Shown here piece after piece: positions 1-13,400 of a stretch of 64,000 nt of DNA. The DNA is from Euclidia mi. Its lineage: Eukaryota; Arthropoda; Insecta; Lepidoptera; Erebidae. The stretch lies in contig OX123199.2 of assembly GCA_944739405.2 (NCBI GenBank), forward strand, positions 4,639,898-4,703,897. The letters are read 5' to 3'. The notes under the pieces were generated by a model. It was not told the DNA's origin, ran no database searches, and saw only the letters and a list, made by a program, of their open reading frames with translations. Made by a program: the position numbers and the translations under genes. Within the stretch, counting starts at the first letter, position 1, and each line of letters opens with the position of its first letter.

Positions 1-1659
1 GTCAGCTAGTACCTATTATTATTTATAATATATTTCTCATACCATTTTGAGTAACATTTTGTACAAAAAAAGTCAATATAATTGTCAAGAAAGTTGATTC
101 TTGAGAACTTATTTTCATGAGCAACGCGCCTATTACATTATTTACAAAATCTGCCAAAATAATCAATAAAATAAAAAGCTTACGAACGTGGCAATATAGT
201 AGTGCAATAATTGCACTGCTTAGTCTCTTTTTAAGGAATATAAACGTTAGTGAATGGAATACTATAACTCAGAACCTGTGCTCAGAACAAAAAGTAACAT
301 TGTAATTGAAAAAGTAAGAGTGTTTTATTACGTAGAAAGAAACGTTCGCATATCCATAGGCAATAAAGAGACGACGATATAAATCGGTCAAATTAAATTG
401 TCGTCTACTCTAGTTCAAATGGTACTAACGACAACTGACTTGTCAGCATGGCGGTGTAATACCCAAATGAATCAGTAATGCGAAATGTCAAAAAGTTAAT
501 TTGCCACAGGCCTGCGTGATTAAGATTTTCATTGGATTTCTGTTGAAGTTAGATTATACAGCGGTCTATTTTAGTGACAACAGATTCCTGTGATGTTATT
601 CACCCATGTGTTGTAACTGTTAAAATTGAAACTTGCAGCCTAAAGGTAATTTTAAAGACTTTTTACCTCGTTCGTAATTTACTGTTGTCTTGTAGGGCTG
701 TAGGTAAAATGTTCTTAGAGGCATATAAAAGGATACTTATACTAATACTGCATATCAACTGTACCGCCACTATATCCTCGGAATTATAATCTTTAATAAA
801 CAATGATGTATCAAAATTAGGAGAAATGAGATTAAAATGTTTGTGTGATTAGTAGGTATTTTCGAAAATACAGTATTGAAAACAGTATATAACAAACATT
901 ATAAAGCTCTTGGTTTATCATATACAGATGCTACACTGGTTTCCAACAGTATCACAACTTGAATAAGTAAAGAAAATTATTGAGAACCCTATGTTTGTAC
1001 ACCCATTCACAAGTGAATATTTGATTTAAATATCAAATTACTGGGTGATGGATATTGTGATATTTGCAAGTAATAGTTTAAATTTGGCTTCATAACTACA
1101 TACAAAAGTATGATTTTATGTAGTTGACACACTCAATAAAATGTGTTGTCACAGAGTAGTAGTTATCCTTGCTTTATTATTTTATATCAGCATTACAAGT
1201 TCTACCTATAGTAAAGTTTTACTGGATGCTAGTTTACTGTGCAATGCATCTCATGAATCATCAATCACTGATTTATTTCTGTCTATTTTAGTAATTGTCT
1301 TGTATTCATGCTTTCAATTGCTGTGATTTATAAGTTAAGCAAATGCAGGCTTCTGGTGTGTTCCATTATATTTTTAATCTGTTGCAATTTGTCTGCCCAT
1401 GCTATACCTATTTGTTTATGATAACACTTACGATTTTGATTTTCTTGTATAATGATGTGCATATTCAGTTTTGAGGAAAACAAATAATATAATATTAATA
1501 TGTTTCCTTTAAAGTATTTTAAAGGAAACATATTAATTTTAAAAATACATTTACTACATATTTAGTATTTGCTCATGCTATGTATTAGAATATTTAAAAT
1601 TCTATGGGTTTATCATAATAAAGTAGTAAAAACAAAATTACAATTATCATTTGATAACT

Positions 1660-1832
1660 GATAAAGATAAATTGAGGGAAAAGCTACATGTCTCAGAGTT
1701 CTTCATAATGTTCTTAAGAGACATGTGAAGTCTGCCAATCTGCTCTTGGTTCAGGTGGTGGGTTATGGACTAATCCCACTCATAATGAGAAGAGACCCAG
1801 CTTTAACCAGCTATGGGTCAGATTATAAACAA
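1660..1832 (+). repeat. SINE fragment, family E
   Basis: Contains AGACATGTGAAGTCTGCC, CTTGGTTCAGGTGGTGGG and a GAGAAGAGACCC motif, matching the better preserved copy at 22600-22895. Typical lepidopteran SINE body; no clear target duplication. Confidence 0.6.
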
Positions 1833-3838
1833 GTGTTACAATGATAATTTAGTCAAATATCTTACACAAAATGATGATACCTGATGATACATAATATAGG
1901 TAGCATCATTTTTTCTAAGGTGTGTGGGTAAAGAAATAAACATAAAACAGGAAACTTTCAGAATCAAAAGTGATTGCCCCATATATACCTTTGTATTGTT
2001 AATAATTTTTGTTAGATATTAACCACCTCATATATATCCGTCTATTTGCAACCGCTATTGCATAACCATAAAGCTTATGCAAGACGCAGACAAAGCTGGG
2101 CTTGTGACCAGTTACCAGTGGACTCATAAAGTTCTCAGTGCTAAGTAGTAAATTAGCTATGGCAACAGTCTTACTAAACAGAATAATAAAATCAATAAGG
2201 AAACCAATTTTTGTTTACAAGCCTCAAAAACTTGAGGACCATAATCAGATAAAAAATTTGCCTTCAGAGTTCACACAATCTGCTTACCATAAAGCTAGTT
2301 CTATTGTTTTGCTGAGCTTTTTAATATGAAATACTTGCATGCATTATTGAGTTCCCTGTTATCAGTATTATTTACATTTTATCAGCTAATAGATGGTCCA
2401 TATACATGTGTGGCTGCACAGTACATAAACATTATTCCCAACTTTATTGTCAGTGCTTATCTAAATGTTGTTGTAGATGTTTCTTATGTACGTCTGTTGA
2501 ATTTATATGCGTACTGCAGCTGGGACTTCAAAGTCCAAGTTGAACTGCTGAGCGAAAAATATTTTAAAATCTCACTAGATTTTGATAACTTATTGCTACG
2601 TAGCTGCTCTTACTGAAACTCTCAAAGAGGATTTATGCTTGTTTGATGTTGTTATTCCAAAATGAACTCTGAAATAGTGTCTAGTGTTTGTGCTTGTGTG
2701 CCGTAGTTTGACACCATTTGATGAGTTTTTACAGATGGTGGAGCCTCAGGTAATCCATGTGTTGAGATACTATTCATCATTCACCTTCTGTGTGTCTTGG
2801 TTCGCATCTGATGCATTTGACCTGTAGGCATCAGAATACATTGTTTATCTCACATATGAACAACTTTCCTGTGCAATTTAGATTGTGTTGTGTATACTAC
2901 AGATAAAGAATTGGAAAGGTCCAAATAACTTATCTGTTGTCATGAAGATAAAACAATAACTTGTGTTAAACTGCTATGCACTGTTACCTTTATGTAAACA
3001 CCATCATATTAAAAGTATAAAATTGATAGGACGCGTCAAATACGACAGCTCGGTTTAGCAGACAAGCATAAATCCACCTCTGTACTACGTTAGTCAGTAT
3101 TTGAAGATGTTTGAAGGTGATTTAAATTCTGCTTTATTCATAATTCTGTAAAACTGGCAACTATTGTTAGTCTGGCATCAAGTGGCGCAGAATGTATGGA
3201 TATACATTTAAAATATGACATAACATCACTATGTAGATACACTACACCACAAGTGTTACGACACTTTCACCTACATATATCTCTATGGTAATTGTAATAG
3301 GGTTTTAAATTTGATGACTTCCTGTACTCAAGTATTGATTTAATTACTGTGACAGCTGATGCGAAAGTTGATTTCGTGCATTGCTATAGCTCTGTATTGA
3401 CACTGACTATCACATTAAGAATCATTGTATTGCTCAAGGTACTATTTAGCCTCCTAAACAAGTGCAATAGTACTATCATCACTGTCATTGGAACATTGAT
3501 CAGCAACGGGTTAAAATCAAGACGAATATATTTGAACTGATACAACAATCAAGTGTTTTGTTCTAGGAAAGATGTGGGAAGATGATTGTAACGAGTAATA
3601 GAGTGATTGAAGGTAACAAATTTTTATTACTTTTGTGAGATATATTTGAATTGCTTCTGTAACTATTTTGACACCTGTTGAGTGAAATACGATGAATAAT
3701 ATAATTTTGCTATAAAGCAGAACTACTGCAAGCTTAAATAATAGCATTTGTTAACTGGTAGTTCATCACAACCTGGTTTTATGTGCAGTATGTGACCATT
3801 TCTCTGGTGCTAATATTTTCGTGCCTGCATTAGTTTGA

Positions 3839-4110
3839 AGGCGGCGATAGCCCAGTGGTGTACGTTATGGACTGCCGAGACGATGGTCTCGGGTTCGATC
3901 CCCAGTTACCCCAGGCACACACCTATGACTTTTCGAAGTTATGTGTGTATTAAAAATATTAATTATCGCTCGCTTAACAATGTGCCCGGTAGATGGCAAT
4001 AGGCTCGCCCGTATTACATTAAGACCGAAACATATCTGGCGAAGTGTGGGTGTGTAATACACCTCTGCCTACCCCTTCGGGGATAAAAGGCGTGAAGATA
4101 TGTTATGTTA
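3839..4110 (+). repeat. tRNA-derived SINE, family A
   Basis: Head GCGGCGATAGCCCAGTGGTG with a B-box-like GGGTTCGATCCC, then ACTTTTCGAAGTTATGTGTG, a central AATGTGCCCGGTAGATGGCA block, and the 3' tail CTGCCTACCCCTTCGGGGAT followed by ATGTTATGTTA repeats. Full-length relative at 40271-40552. Confidence 0.8.
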
Positions 4111-4325
4111 GTTTGAATTATATTACACCCTAATTATATCTTAACAAGCTTTAGTAGGTTCTATCTGGACCTGCAATTCCCAATAGTACATTTAATATAA
4201 ATATGCAACTTTGAATTGTTTCTCAGTCTGAGTCATATTACTAGTCTTGATGTCTGTTCTTTTGATGATTTGTGAATATGTACGTGCTTCTGGCTTATCT
4301 AACATGTGTTATGTTTGTTTTGCAG

Positions 4326-4423
4326 TAATATAGGAGTGCAGTCTAAAGCGTTCAACATGATGATGTCAGAAGAAGACATGCTGGGCATCGTCCCAACAGA
4401 CGGACATACCGAAGACATGTCAG
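4326..4423 (+). CDS. fry: fry exon 1 of this window (putative start)
   Basis: Acceptor after TTTTGCAG at 4325, donor CAG|GTAAGA at 4423, ending in phase 1. Three ATGs in a row at 4357-4365 open MMMSEEDMLGIVPTDGH. The reading frame is also open from the acceptor to this ATG (10 codons, no stop), so an upstream coding exon cannot be excluded. At least one exon, possibly non-coding, must lie upstream because this one begins at a splice acceptor. Confidence 0.75.
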
Positions 4424-7400
4424 GTAAGAATTTTAAATTTATTTTTTCAGCTTTCAACCCATAGTCATGTACGGTTTTAAGCTTCTAAGCAAGCCATGTA
4501 AATATGGGTGACAAGCCATAATGTTCATACATGTATTTACTACATAAAGAAACCGACCTAAAATTTCATTCCCCAAATTTGGGTGGGGTAAAGTGGCTAG
4601 TATACAATATATGGCTCATCTGCGCAACGCTTATCAGCTCATCGCTTTACATCATCTCACATCTGGTGGAAATGTAGCTTAAGCATAATGTTGTAGAAAG
4701 AAGTGTGCACATGTTGAAGTTCTAGATACCGCGGTTTGCCCTATGCATCAAGTCCATTATGAAGTTATACAATATGAGATCTAGCTTTATTTACGGTTTA
4801 CTTTTACGACGCTTATGAAACTTGAACCAGCATTTACATTAGAATGTCATCTTGAAAACAGAAGTAGTTTTATTCAAACAAACAAACATTATCATCGTCT
4901 TCTTCTGACCAGAACCTCTTCGCTTCCATACTTATCTCTCCCCATCACGCAATCATTTAAATATCTTTCATGAAAAGACGCAGCTTGTTTATGAAAGTAA
5001 ATACATACATAGTCTCACGCCTATAACCCCGATGAGGTAGGCAGAGGTGTATTTCTACACCCACTATTCGCCAGATATACTTTAGTCCCACGTAAATATT
5101 TTTATTGATATTGCTCGTCGCATTAGCTTTATGGAGAATGTTTCTTATTTGCGTCGGTTCCCACTATTCTATTTACTCGGTGAAAGTGTTGACTCACTTA
5201 TACCTACTATTATTGCATACCGTTTGTTAAAAGGTTTCGTATATTTATAGTAACACGGCCGATAGTTTACCTTGTGAATAAAGGCATGTGTTCCTGTGTT
5301 CATGGAAAAGGAAATCTTTGGTATTCATATATTAATATGATGTCATAGCTTTAATTGTTAGCATTATTTATTACAATTAATATTTATTTACGTCTGTGTA
5401 TATACATATTCTGCCCATTATATTTTATTTTAATTTACGATTGTGCGATGGAGGACATGTGTTTATTCATAAATATCTATGATTCGGTTCTACCTACTCT
5501 GCGTTGATTGTCCTATTGGCCTAGGGGTTTACTGCTACGCTGGCGATAATGAGTTCGATCCTCACAAGTGTCCTGTCTGTAAATGTATTTGGGATCATAT
5601 GAATAGTACGTCTACCTAGTTAGGAATCAAGATGATCGTGTATGAATTGTTGTCCAGGGATATTATAATTATCTTCACTATTAGTCTTCACTATCACAAC
5701 ATGCGCAATCATTTCACGGCTTAGAGTTTTCGCTGGCCTAACTTAGAAGCGCTTTACAGTTAGGTAACATTATGGGTAGTTTACTGGACATCTAAAAGGA
5801 TTATGACAAAATATGTCTGTAATTATCGCTCCCTTAATAATGTGCGCGGTAGATGGCAATAGTCTCGCCGCCCCCTATTACATTGGGACCGAAACATAAC
5901 TGGCGAAAAGTGGGTGTGTAATACACCTCTGCCTTCCCCTTTGGGGATAAAAGGCGTGAAGTTATGTTATGTTATGTGTTATGATACTTATGATAGAAGC
6001 AAAAAATATTGACTTCTTGTAATATTCCATTAATTATTTCACGTTATTTATAATAAGTAGCTAATTGGATACGTAGGCTCTCGAAAAATGTAGTCGCTAC
6101 GGTAATTGGACTAATTATTGGCACAATGTCCTTCGGAGTCCAATCGATTCTATAAACGCCATTGAGAAATTCTTGGAACTTCACTCGATAACTTTTCGCC
6201 GAATGTTTCTGCTGTGTATTAATCACAGAAGTGTTATTGAATTCTGCGCGGGCAATAAATTGCCATTTTGTTGACCACACCCTGGAAAGTTGACTTATAT
6301 ACCTACCTACACGAAAATAATTCCTCAATGGGGATTGGGATTACAGAATATGTCATTTTATTCGATGCGTATGTCCCATTCTGGAAGAGAGATGTCATGT
6401 CTGCAGGTTTGAGAACCTAGGCAGACCCAATTGTTGACCGGCCACAGCCGTCTATCCAACCGCTTCTGCAGGCGGCACTGATCGCGTGACGGTCTCTAGC
6501 TATTTTACACCGTCATCTCACAGTGCGAGATTTTGCGAACGAACGCACTGCACTTCAAAGGTGCCGTGCGTGGGCGGGTACTGTACGCCCACCCTATGCG
6601 TTTGTGTTTACTATGATGCCTCATAGTTTGTTTGAATATCATAGTGTCATAGAGTAGAGGACTAAAAACATTTATGTAATTTTTTTAAATAAAGTGGGAC
6701 AACACAGATATTGCTTTCATATTGATCTTGTTTAAAACATGCTAATAATGCTCCTTTAGCCGTGTGGTTGACGGCATAGAATACAAGTGTCACCACCCCC
6801 TGGTGTTCCCGTGGGTGTCGTAAGAGGTGACTAAGGGATAACACGATGCAAATACCATCTTTGCGTAGAGACGGAAAACTCGACATCAAACCCTATACGA
6901 CTGCCTAGTTGGTCTCGCGGCATAAATGTGCGCGTGGGATCAGGAGGTCCCGGGTTCGATTCCTGGGTCGGGCAGTGTAATTGGGTTTTTCTGTCACGAA
7001 ATTCTCAGTAGCAGCACAGAGTCTAAAAATGTGCCCGGTACGGCAATAGGCTCGCCCCTTATTACGTGGGACTAAAGTATATCTGGCGAAAAGTGAGTGT
7101 AGAAATACACGGGGTTATAGGCGTGAGACTATGTATGTATGTATGTAATAATGCTCAAACAAAATCTGCGTCTTTAGAAAACAAAAAATAATTGAGAAGG
7201 CCGACTGCGTCATACAATTTGACATTTTGCGTGACTTCATTTTGCCTTTTAATAACCAGCATTAACGTCTACTATATGAAATACAGCCATCGAATAATAA
7301 CGCATTATTTTGATAGTAGTGAACAACCCTCTCATATCCGTGACTTGGCTTGCCGTTGCCGATATCGTGCTTCGGAGGGCACATAGGGCTATAGGTCACG

Positions 7401-10400
7401 GTTCTAGACCAGTGCAGATACGTTAGAAAACGGTAAAAAGTGAAATAAAATTATAGTAGGATGAAACCCATTGGAGAAGGAAGAGAATATAACAAAAATT
7501 AAAGGAAAAATAAATTAAAAAAGTGGATGGGGTTGCGATTTTAAGGGTAAAAAAGGGTTTACCTCGATTGCCGACAAAACTACAAGTCCTACGGAAAGAA
7601 CGTCAATTGCAAAGTTGGAGGTAATAAAAAGATCTACAACTTTTGTTTATACACTTTATTCACATAACGTCATAAATTATGTGAAAAATTCAAATAACCA
7701 AGTTTTTGGTTGTTTATTTTTATCTTGTACAATAGTTCTTTTTTCACGAAATTTGGTGTAAACTTACCATTTTATGTTCCAAACACACTGTAGATGTTTT
7801 TATTTAAAATATTTATTTTTTCGCCTTATTTTGACTGAATACTAACAAAATACCATTGATATATATATTACTGCGTACAAAATACCCTAATTTTCAAACG
7901 AAAATTCTCACGTAAAATTATAAGCTATTTTAAAAAATTGAAATTTCTACTTTCTAATGGTGTAAATAAAATATACATTACTACGGTAAACGTTCCCAGA
8001 AAATGCAAAGAAATGAAACAACCTCGAGACCGATTTTTTTATCATTATGTACAATTTTGAGTAATTTATTAAAATTAACACTTTAATTACTCGAAAAACG
8101 TAAGAGTCCATGCTACATTGATAAAAAAGCTCTTGCAAATCGAAATCTATATTATAATAAAACTCAAAGGGCACTTTGTCTGTACATTGAATATTTTTGC
8201 GAAATTTCAATTAGATTGTGACACGTTATCGATATAGAACACAAAACAATTTTTTTTGGAATTATTGTCTGTCTGTCTGTATGTTTGTTAAATCATCACG
8301 CAATAACCAGTGAACGGATTTTAATGCGGGTTTCACCAATATATTGCCTGAAGACCCGATTACAATCTTGGACAACAATCATCACGCTATCACCTATGGG
8401 AGCCTAGCAGTGTCATTCAATAAATTTAATAGCCTTGAATTCAAGCAACACACTTAATTGTTTGTACTGAGTTAATGACAAACGCATAGTTTGTGTCTTT
8501 GGTTAACATTTAGTCTTTAGTTTATCAGAATACGTTTATTCTATCAAAAGTTATCGCAATTTAAAATATACATATATCCGCATTGGTTATCAAGTGCTTC
8601 GGACTCAATTTGGGCCGAAGTATTATTAACTTCTTTTCTAATATTTATATTGTCAGCGCTGGATCTTAACACCGACTTTTAATTTGAGTCCGACGCACTT
8701 GATAACCAATGCGGATATATGTATATTTTAAATTGCGATAACTTTTGATAGAATAAATTGATTCTGATAAACTAAAAACTAAATATTAACCAAAGACACA
8801 TGTGTTCTTGAATTGAAGTGTATTAAATTTATTGAATTATAGAGCGTGTTAGTGCCGAATCTATAGACTAATTCTTTAAATGCACCCAGGCTACCTGCGC
8901 ATAAAATAGTTCTCGTCTTCGAAGTCGGCGTGCCAATAATTTTATTGAGAAATTTATGCCCACCCAAATTGTGTAATGGCACCCGACTGAGAATGATCAA
9001 TTTACAGCAGCGATATTAGAAGCGGAAGTACTCACTGGATGTGGTGTGGGCGAACAGGTTTTTATTCCCCGAAATAAGTAGGTACCTCTAATACCCAATA
9101 ATTTTCCCTTTCGTTTTAAACGGATACAATTTCCGGTTAGTGTCTGTTTTGCAATGACAATAAATAAAGCTCAAGGGCAGACGCTAAAAATTGCTGGCGT
9201 GGATCTTACTAGCCCCTGTTTCTCGCATGGTCAACTTTACGTGGCCCTTTCCCGGGTAAGCGTCTCAAGCAAACTGTTTGTCCACGCTCTAGCGTTTTTG
9301 AGTCGCGCTGGCCGCTTAGCGCTGTCGGCCAAAGTACTTCAGACCTATTGACCCATCAGCGCGAACCGTAGGCGTGCGATCAGCGTGACAGAAAAACCCG
9401 CCTAACTAACGAAAAACGCTGCAAATAGTTGTTAGAGTCGTTTACGGTTTTCATATAAAATGGAAGCGGTTTGCCTTAACGGCGGACGCGACGCGTCGGA
9501 TTACAACTGGTCGGTAGAGTAGAATATTCTTTATTGCACACCATTACAGCTTATATTACATAGTAGAGCATCGTAGACTTACTATTCAAGTGTTACTTTT
9601 TGAGTGCAAAGATTCAATTTAACTAAAATACCTAATTATGTAATCCGGCCAGATAGTATTTATTAAAAGAAAGAGCTAAGAATTTAGGTGGCGGGTACCT
9701 ACCTACAGGTTACTACTTTTCTAATACAGTAAGAAACATAAATATGAGTATGAGTTTCATCAACCGATCATTATATTATTTAACATTATCAAGGCCACAG
9801 AAAGGGATACTTAAATGATAACGACTTCCACGCGGGCGAAGCTGCGGGCACAGCTAGTATACAACTAAAATTAACAACCAAGTAAGTTAATATTAAGCCA
9901 TTCGCTGTCCGGCGCGAGACACTATAGAAAATCAATTGGTATGAATCATATATGATACACGGGACATTGAAACTGTTAAATAAGACATCTACAATATTTT
10001 GAGAAAGTTATAGAATCTTCTTTAAATTATAGCGTAGACTCCTATTTATTGACTCCTATTTATTGATATTTTAAGATAATGTAAATAGCTGAGCGACCCA
10101 CAGACATCAATAGTTATTTTATAGAGAAGTGAGGAAGGGCTAGATAGATCCCAGCCATGACATGTATTTTTATGAATAATGTTGTTCACTGTCCTGTATT
10201 TTAATACTGTTTTTACAGCTGATACGAAATAACAGGTAGTAGCCCAGATCCATATTTTGCCGATGATATTTTGACGTGAGAATTTTCTATTGAAAATTAG
10301 GGATATTTTTCGATATTAAGTCAATTGAAAATAAATATTTTAAATAAAAAACATTTACAGTGTGTTTGGAGCATATAAAGGTAAGTTTTCACCAAATTTC

Positions 10401-13400
10401 GTGAAAAGAAAAAACTATTGTAAAAGATAAAAATAAGAAACCAAAAACTTGGTTATTTGAATTTTCACATAATTTTTGACGTTATGTGAACAGTGTAAAT
10501 ACAAAAGTTGTAGATCTTTTTATTACCTAAAATTAGCCATGACGTTTTTTCCGTAGGACTTGTAGTTTTGTCGGCAATCGAGATAAACCCTTTTTTACCC
10601 TTAAAATCGCAACCCCATCCACTTCCCGACCTCAAATCGCCCGTAATTTATTTTTCCTTTAATTTTTGCTATAATTTCTCTTCCTTCTCCAATGGGTTTC
10701 ATCCTACTATAATTTTATTTCGTTTCAAAAATTATCTGCCCTGGTCTATCTTGTCACAGAATAAGAATCTACGCGAATCTAGGCTACGGCAAAGGCCTTC
10801 GGGCGGCCTGAAAACTTCGACACCAGAGTTGACTACGTACTACACGAAAAAAGAGACCTATAATCAGACAAAATTTTCCTCTCGTACCACTCTCCTTCGC
10901 CGCACATCTTTGCTAGATACGCGGCTTCAATGTAAAATATGTGGGCAGCATGAAGCCATCTAAATAGTAATGAAATCGCTAAAGAAATATAAATACCTCT
11001 ACTGAATTCATAGAATTTAATTGATATACTTCCTAATTTTTTTCTAATTAGGATTTCTCATCTGCCTGACAACACATATTATTTTTGTTAATCGATCTTC
11101 ACGTGGGCTCTATTCTTATGAAGATAACGCCTTCAGTCTGGAATCGGTATTGCGACGTGCAATACCTGCCTTATATTATAATTACCTGAACTCTGTTACT
11201 ACTAAAAGTAGTTTTGAGTGATTTGCGATTTATAATACGGTACAGTTCGGCAAAGTTAAGCAACGTTTGCGGAAGTCGTCATTTGGATGGCTGACCGTTC
11301 GTTGTAACATCTATATTTCGGAGTGTTAAAGAAGAAAATGATTGAACATATTATACGAATTGTGAAGTGGGCTAAAGTGCTATAGAGTTTAGTTTCAGAA
11401 AATCATCTGTTTTTATATTGATATGGGCATCTCGTTAAGCGACATCAAAAACAAGCAAAAAGTGTGTTAGTATTTGGGTAGTAGATGATAACATTTGAGT
11501 TAGATTATGTTAGATGACCTGGCGGCGTAGAGTGAGTGTAACCGGCTTCGACAACGTAGCTCGCGGGATCGATTATCGCTCAGGTCAAACATTTCTGTGC
11601 GTGGATGCGTCTGGGTGCTTCTATGCAAGACTTGCGCGTGATTCTAACAATAAATTTTTAGGTTAATAGTTAATGGAAAGAGTATTTTGAAGGATTATTT
11701 GAAAGAACGACGACAGAGACATCAACAGGTGAAATGAATGGTAATGATAGCAATGATGAAAGCGAAATTGGCGTGTATGAGATTTTGAAGGCACTGGCCA
11801 GTATGAAATTAGGTAAGGCTGCAGGGTATGATAGAATTACAGTCGAAATGCTGAAGGCTGGACAGGGCATCATAGTTAGTCAGCTGCAGCGTTTATTTAA
11901 CTTGTGCTGGAGCACCGGCCGAGTACCTGATGACTGGGCCACAGCCGTAGTTGTGCCTCTTTATAAAGGAAAAGGCTCGCAACAAGACTGCAAAAACTAT
12001 AGAGGCATTAGCCTTCTCAGCATTGTTGGCAAATTGTATGCGAAGGTACTGATTGAAAGAGTTATGAAAGTAGCCGACAAGAAAATATGGGATGTACAAG
12101 CGGGATTCCGAAAGGGTATGGGGTGTACGGATCAAGTCTTTTCCTTGAGGTGCATAGCCGAGAAATTTTTGGCCAAAGGTCGAAAGGTCTACTGCGCATT
12201 CGTGGATTTGGAAAAGGCTTACTATAAAGTGGTGGGGAATGAAATGTGGTCGGTACTGTCGATGTATGGGGTGAACTGCAGCCTCATTCGAGCTCTGAAA
12301 TCCCTATGAAGATTCTAGAGCTTGTGTGAGGATAAACGGGGCATACACTGACTGGTTTACCATCAACACAGGTGTTAGACAGGGATGTGTAGCATCGCCG
12401 TGGCTGTTCAACCTCTTCATGGACAGTAGTTTGCAAGATTTGAAACATAGTCATTGTGGATAAATTAATGACTTACTTGTCAAATGCCTCCTTTATGCTG
12501 ATGATCAGGTAATACTTGCGTCTTCAGCGGAGGAGTTGCAGGAGATGGTAACAATCATGCATGGTGCGTTAGAGAGGAAAGGAATGAAAGTGAATGTACT
12601 CGTAAGTAAAACAAAAGTTATGGTTTTTGAAAAGGAGGAATGCGTTACGGCTTGTAATGTTATGATCGATGGACAGCGAGTGGAGCAAGTGAATGAGTTT
12701 GTATGGGATCCTGCCGTTTTGCCGAAAAGATTTTGACAAAATTTCATTACCCAAACAAATTTTACCAACTTTTTTTTATACCATTGCAACATTTCGAATG
12801 ATTTTAGTACGCATATTTTTATTTGGTCAAATTTTTACTTGGCAAAATATTACCAGGTATAATGTCATTATGGCATTTGGTCATTAATCAAATGATTTAT
12901 ATAACGACTTGCAATAATAGAAAAAAGAGATAGTTTTAGTAGGTTACCCGGACCTAAAGTGTTTAGATTAGGATAACTATTGATTTTGCGTAAAAACTGT
13001 TATTCCAACTGAAATATTTGACTAAATAAAAAATGTTGAAAGTACTAGTTGGTAAACAAGTAATATTTTAAACGTTCATTTCCCAAACATTAGGTTTGCG
13101 TTACAATTTTTTGTGAATTGATTTTTTGCTAAATAATAATTTGGCAAATGAAATTATGCGAAAAATTTTTTGGGAAGTGAAAATTTGTCAAATTCCTTTC
13201 GGTCAAACAAGGGAGACCCGTTTGTATATTTAGGTACGCTGTTTACAAGAGATGATAAGAATGTAGAAGATATTGAAAGAAGAGTTAATGCAAGTAATAC
13301 AATACAGTGTCCAAAAAGGCACGTTTGGCTGTGCATAGAGCACCCCTTTATGCACAGCCAAACGTGCCTTGTTTAGTACCTACTCTTATGTATGGTAGTG

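Larger units (their letters stand above)
1..4325. other. Upstream region of fry: intron or leader
   Basis: AT-rich sequence without a convincing coding exon. It holds a SINE at about 1660-1830 and another at 3839-4110. The short open frames here (for example 2326-2616, with a hydrophobic start) show no family resemblance I can support. The transcription start of fry was not identified. Confidence 0.5.

Noticed and set aside
2326..2616. 96-codon ORF with hydrophobic N-terminus
   Set aside because: Could suggest a small membrane or receptor-type protein, but there is no recognisable family, no splice or promoter support, and base composition is that of the surrounding intron.
10568..10963. 131-codon ORF
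   Set aside because: Lies across the right arm of an inverted dispersed repeat; the left arm has the same sequence without a conserved frame.
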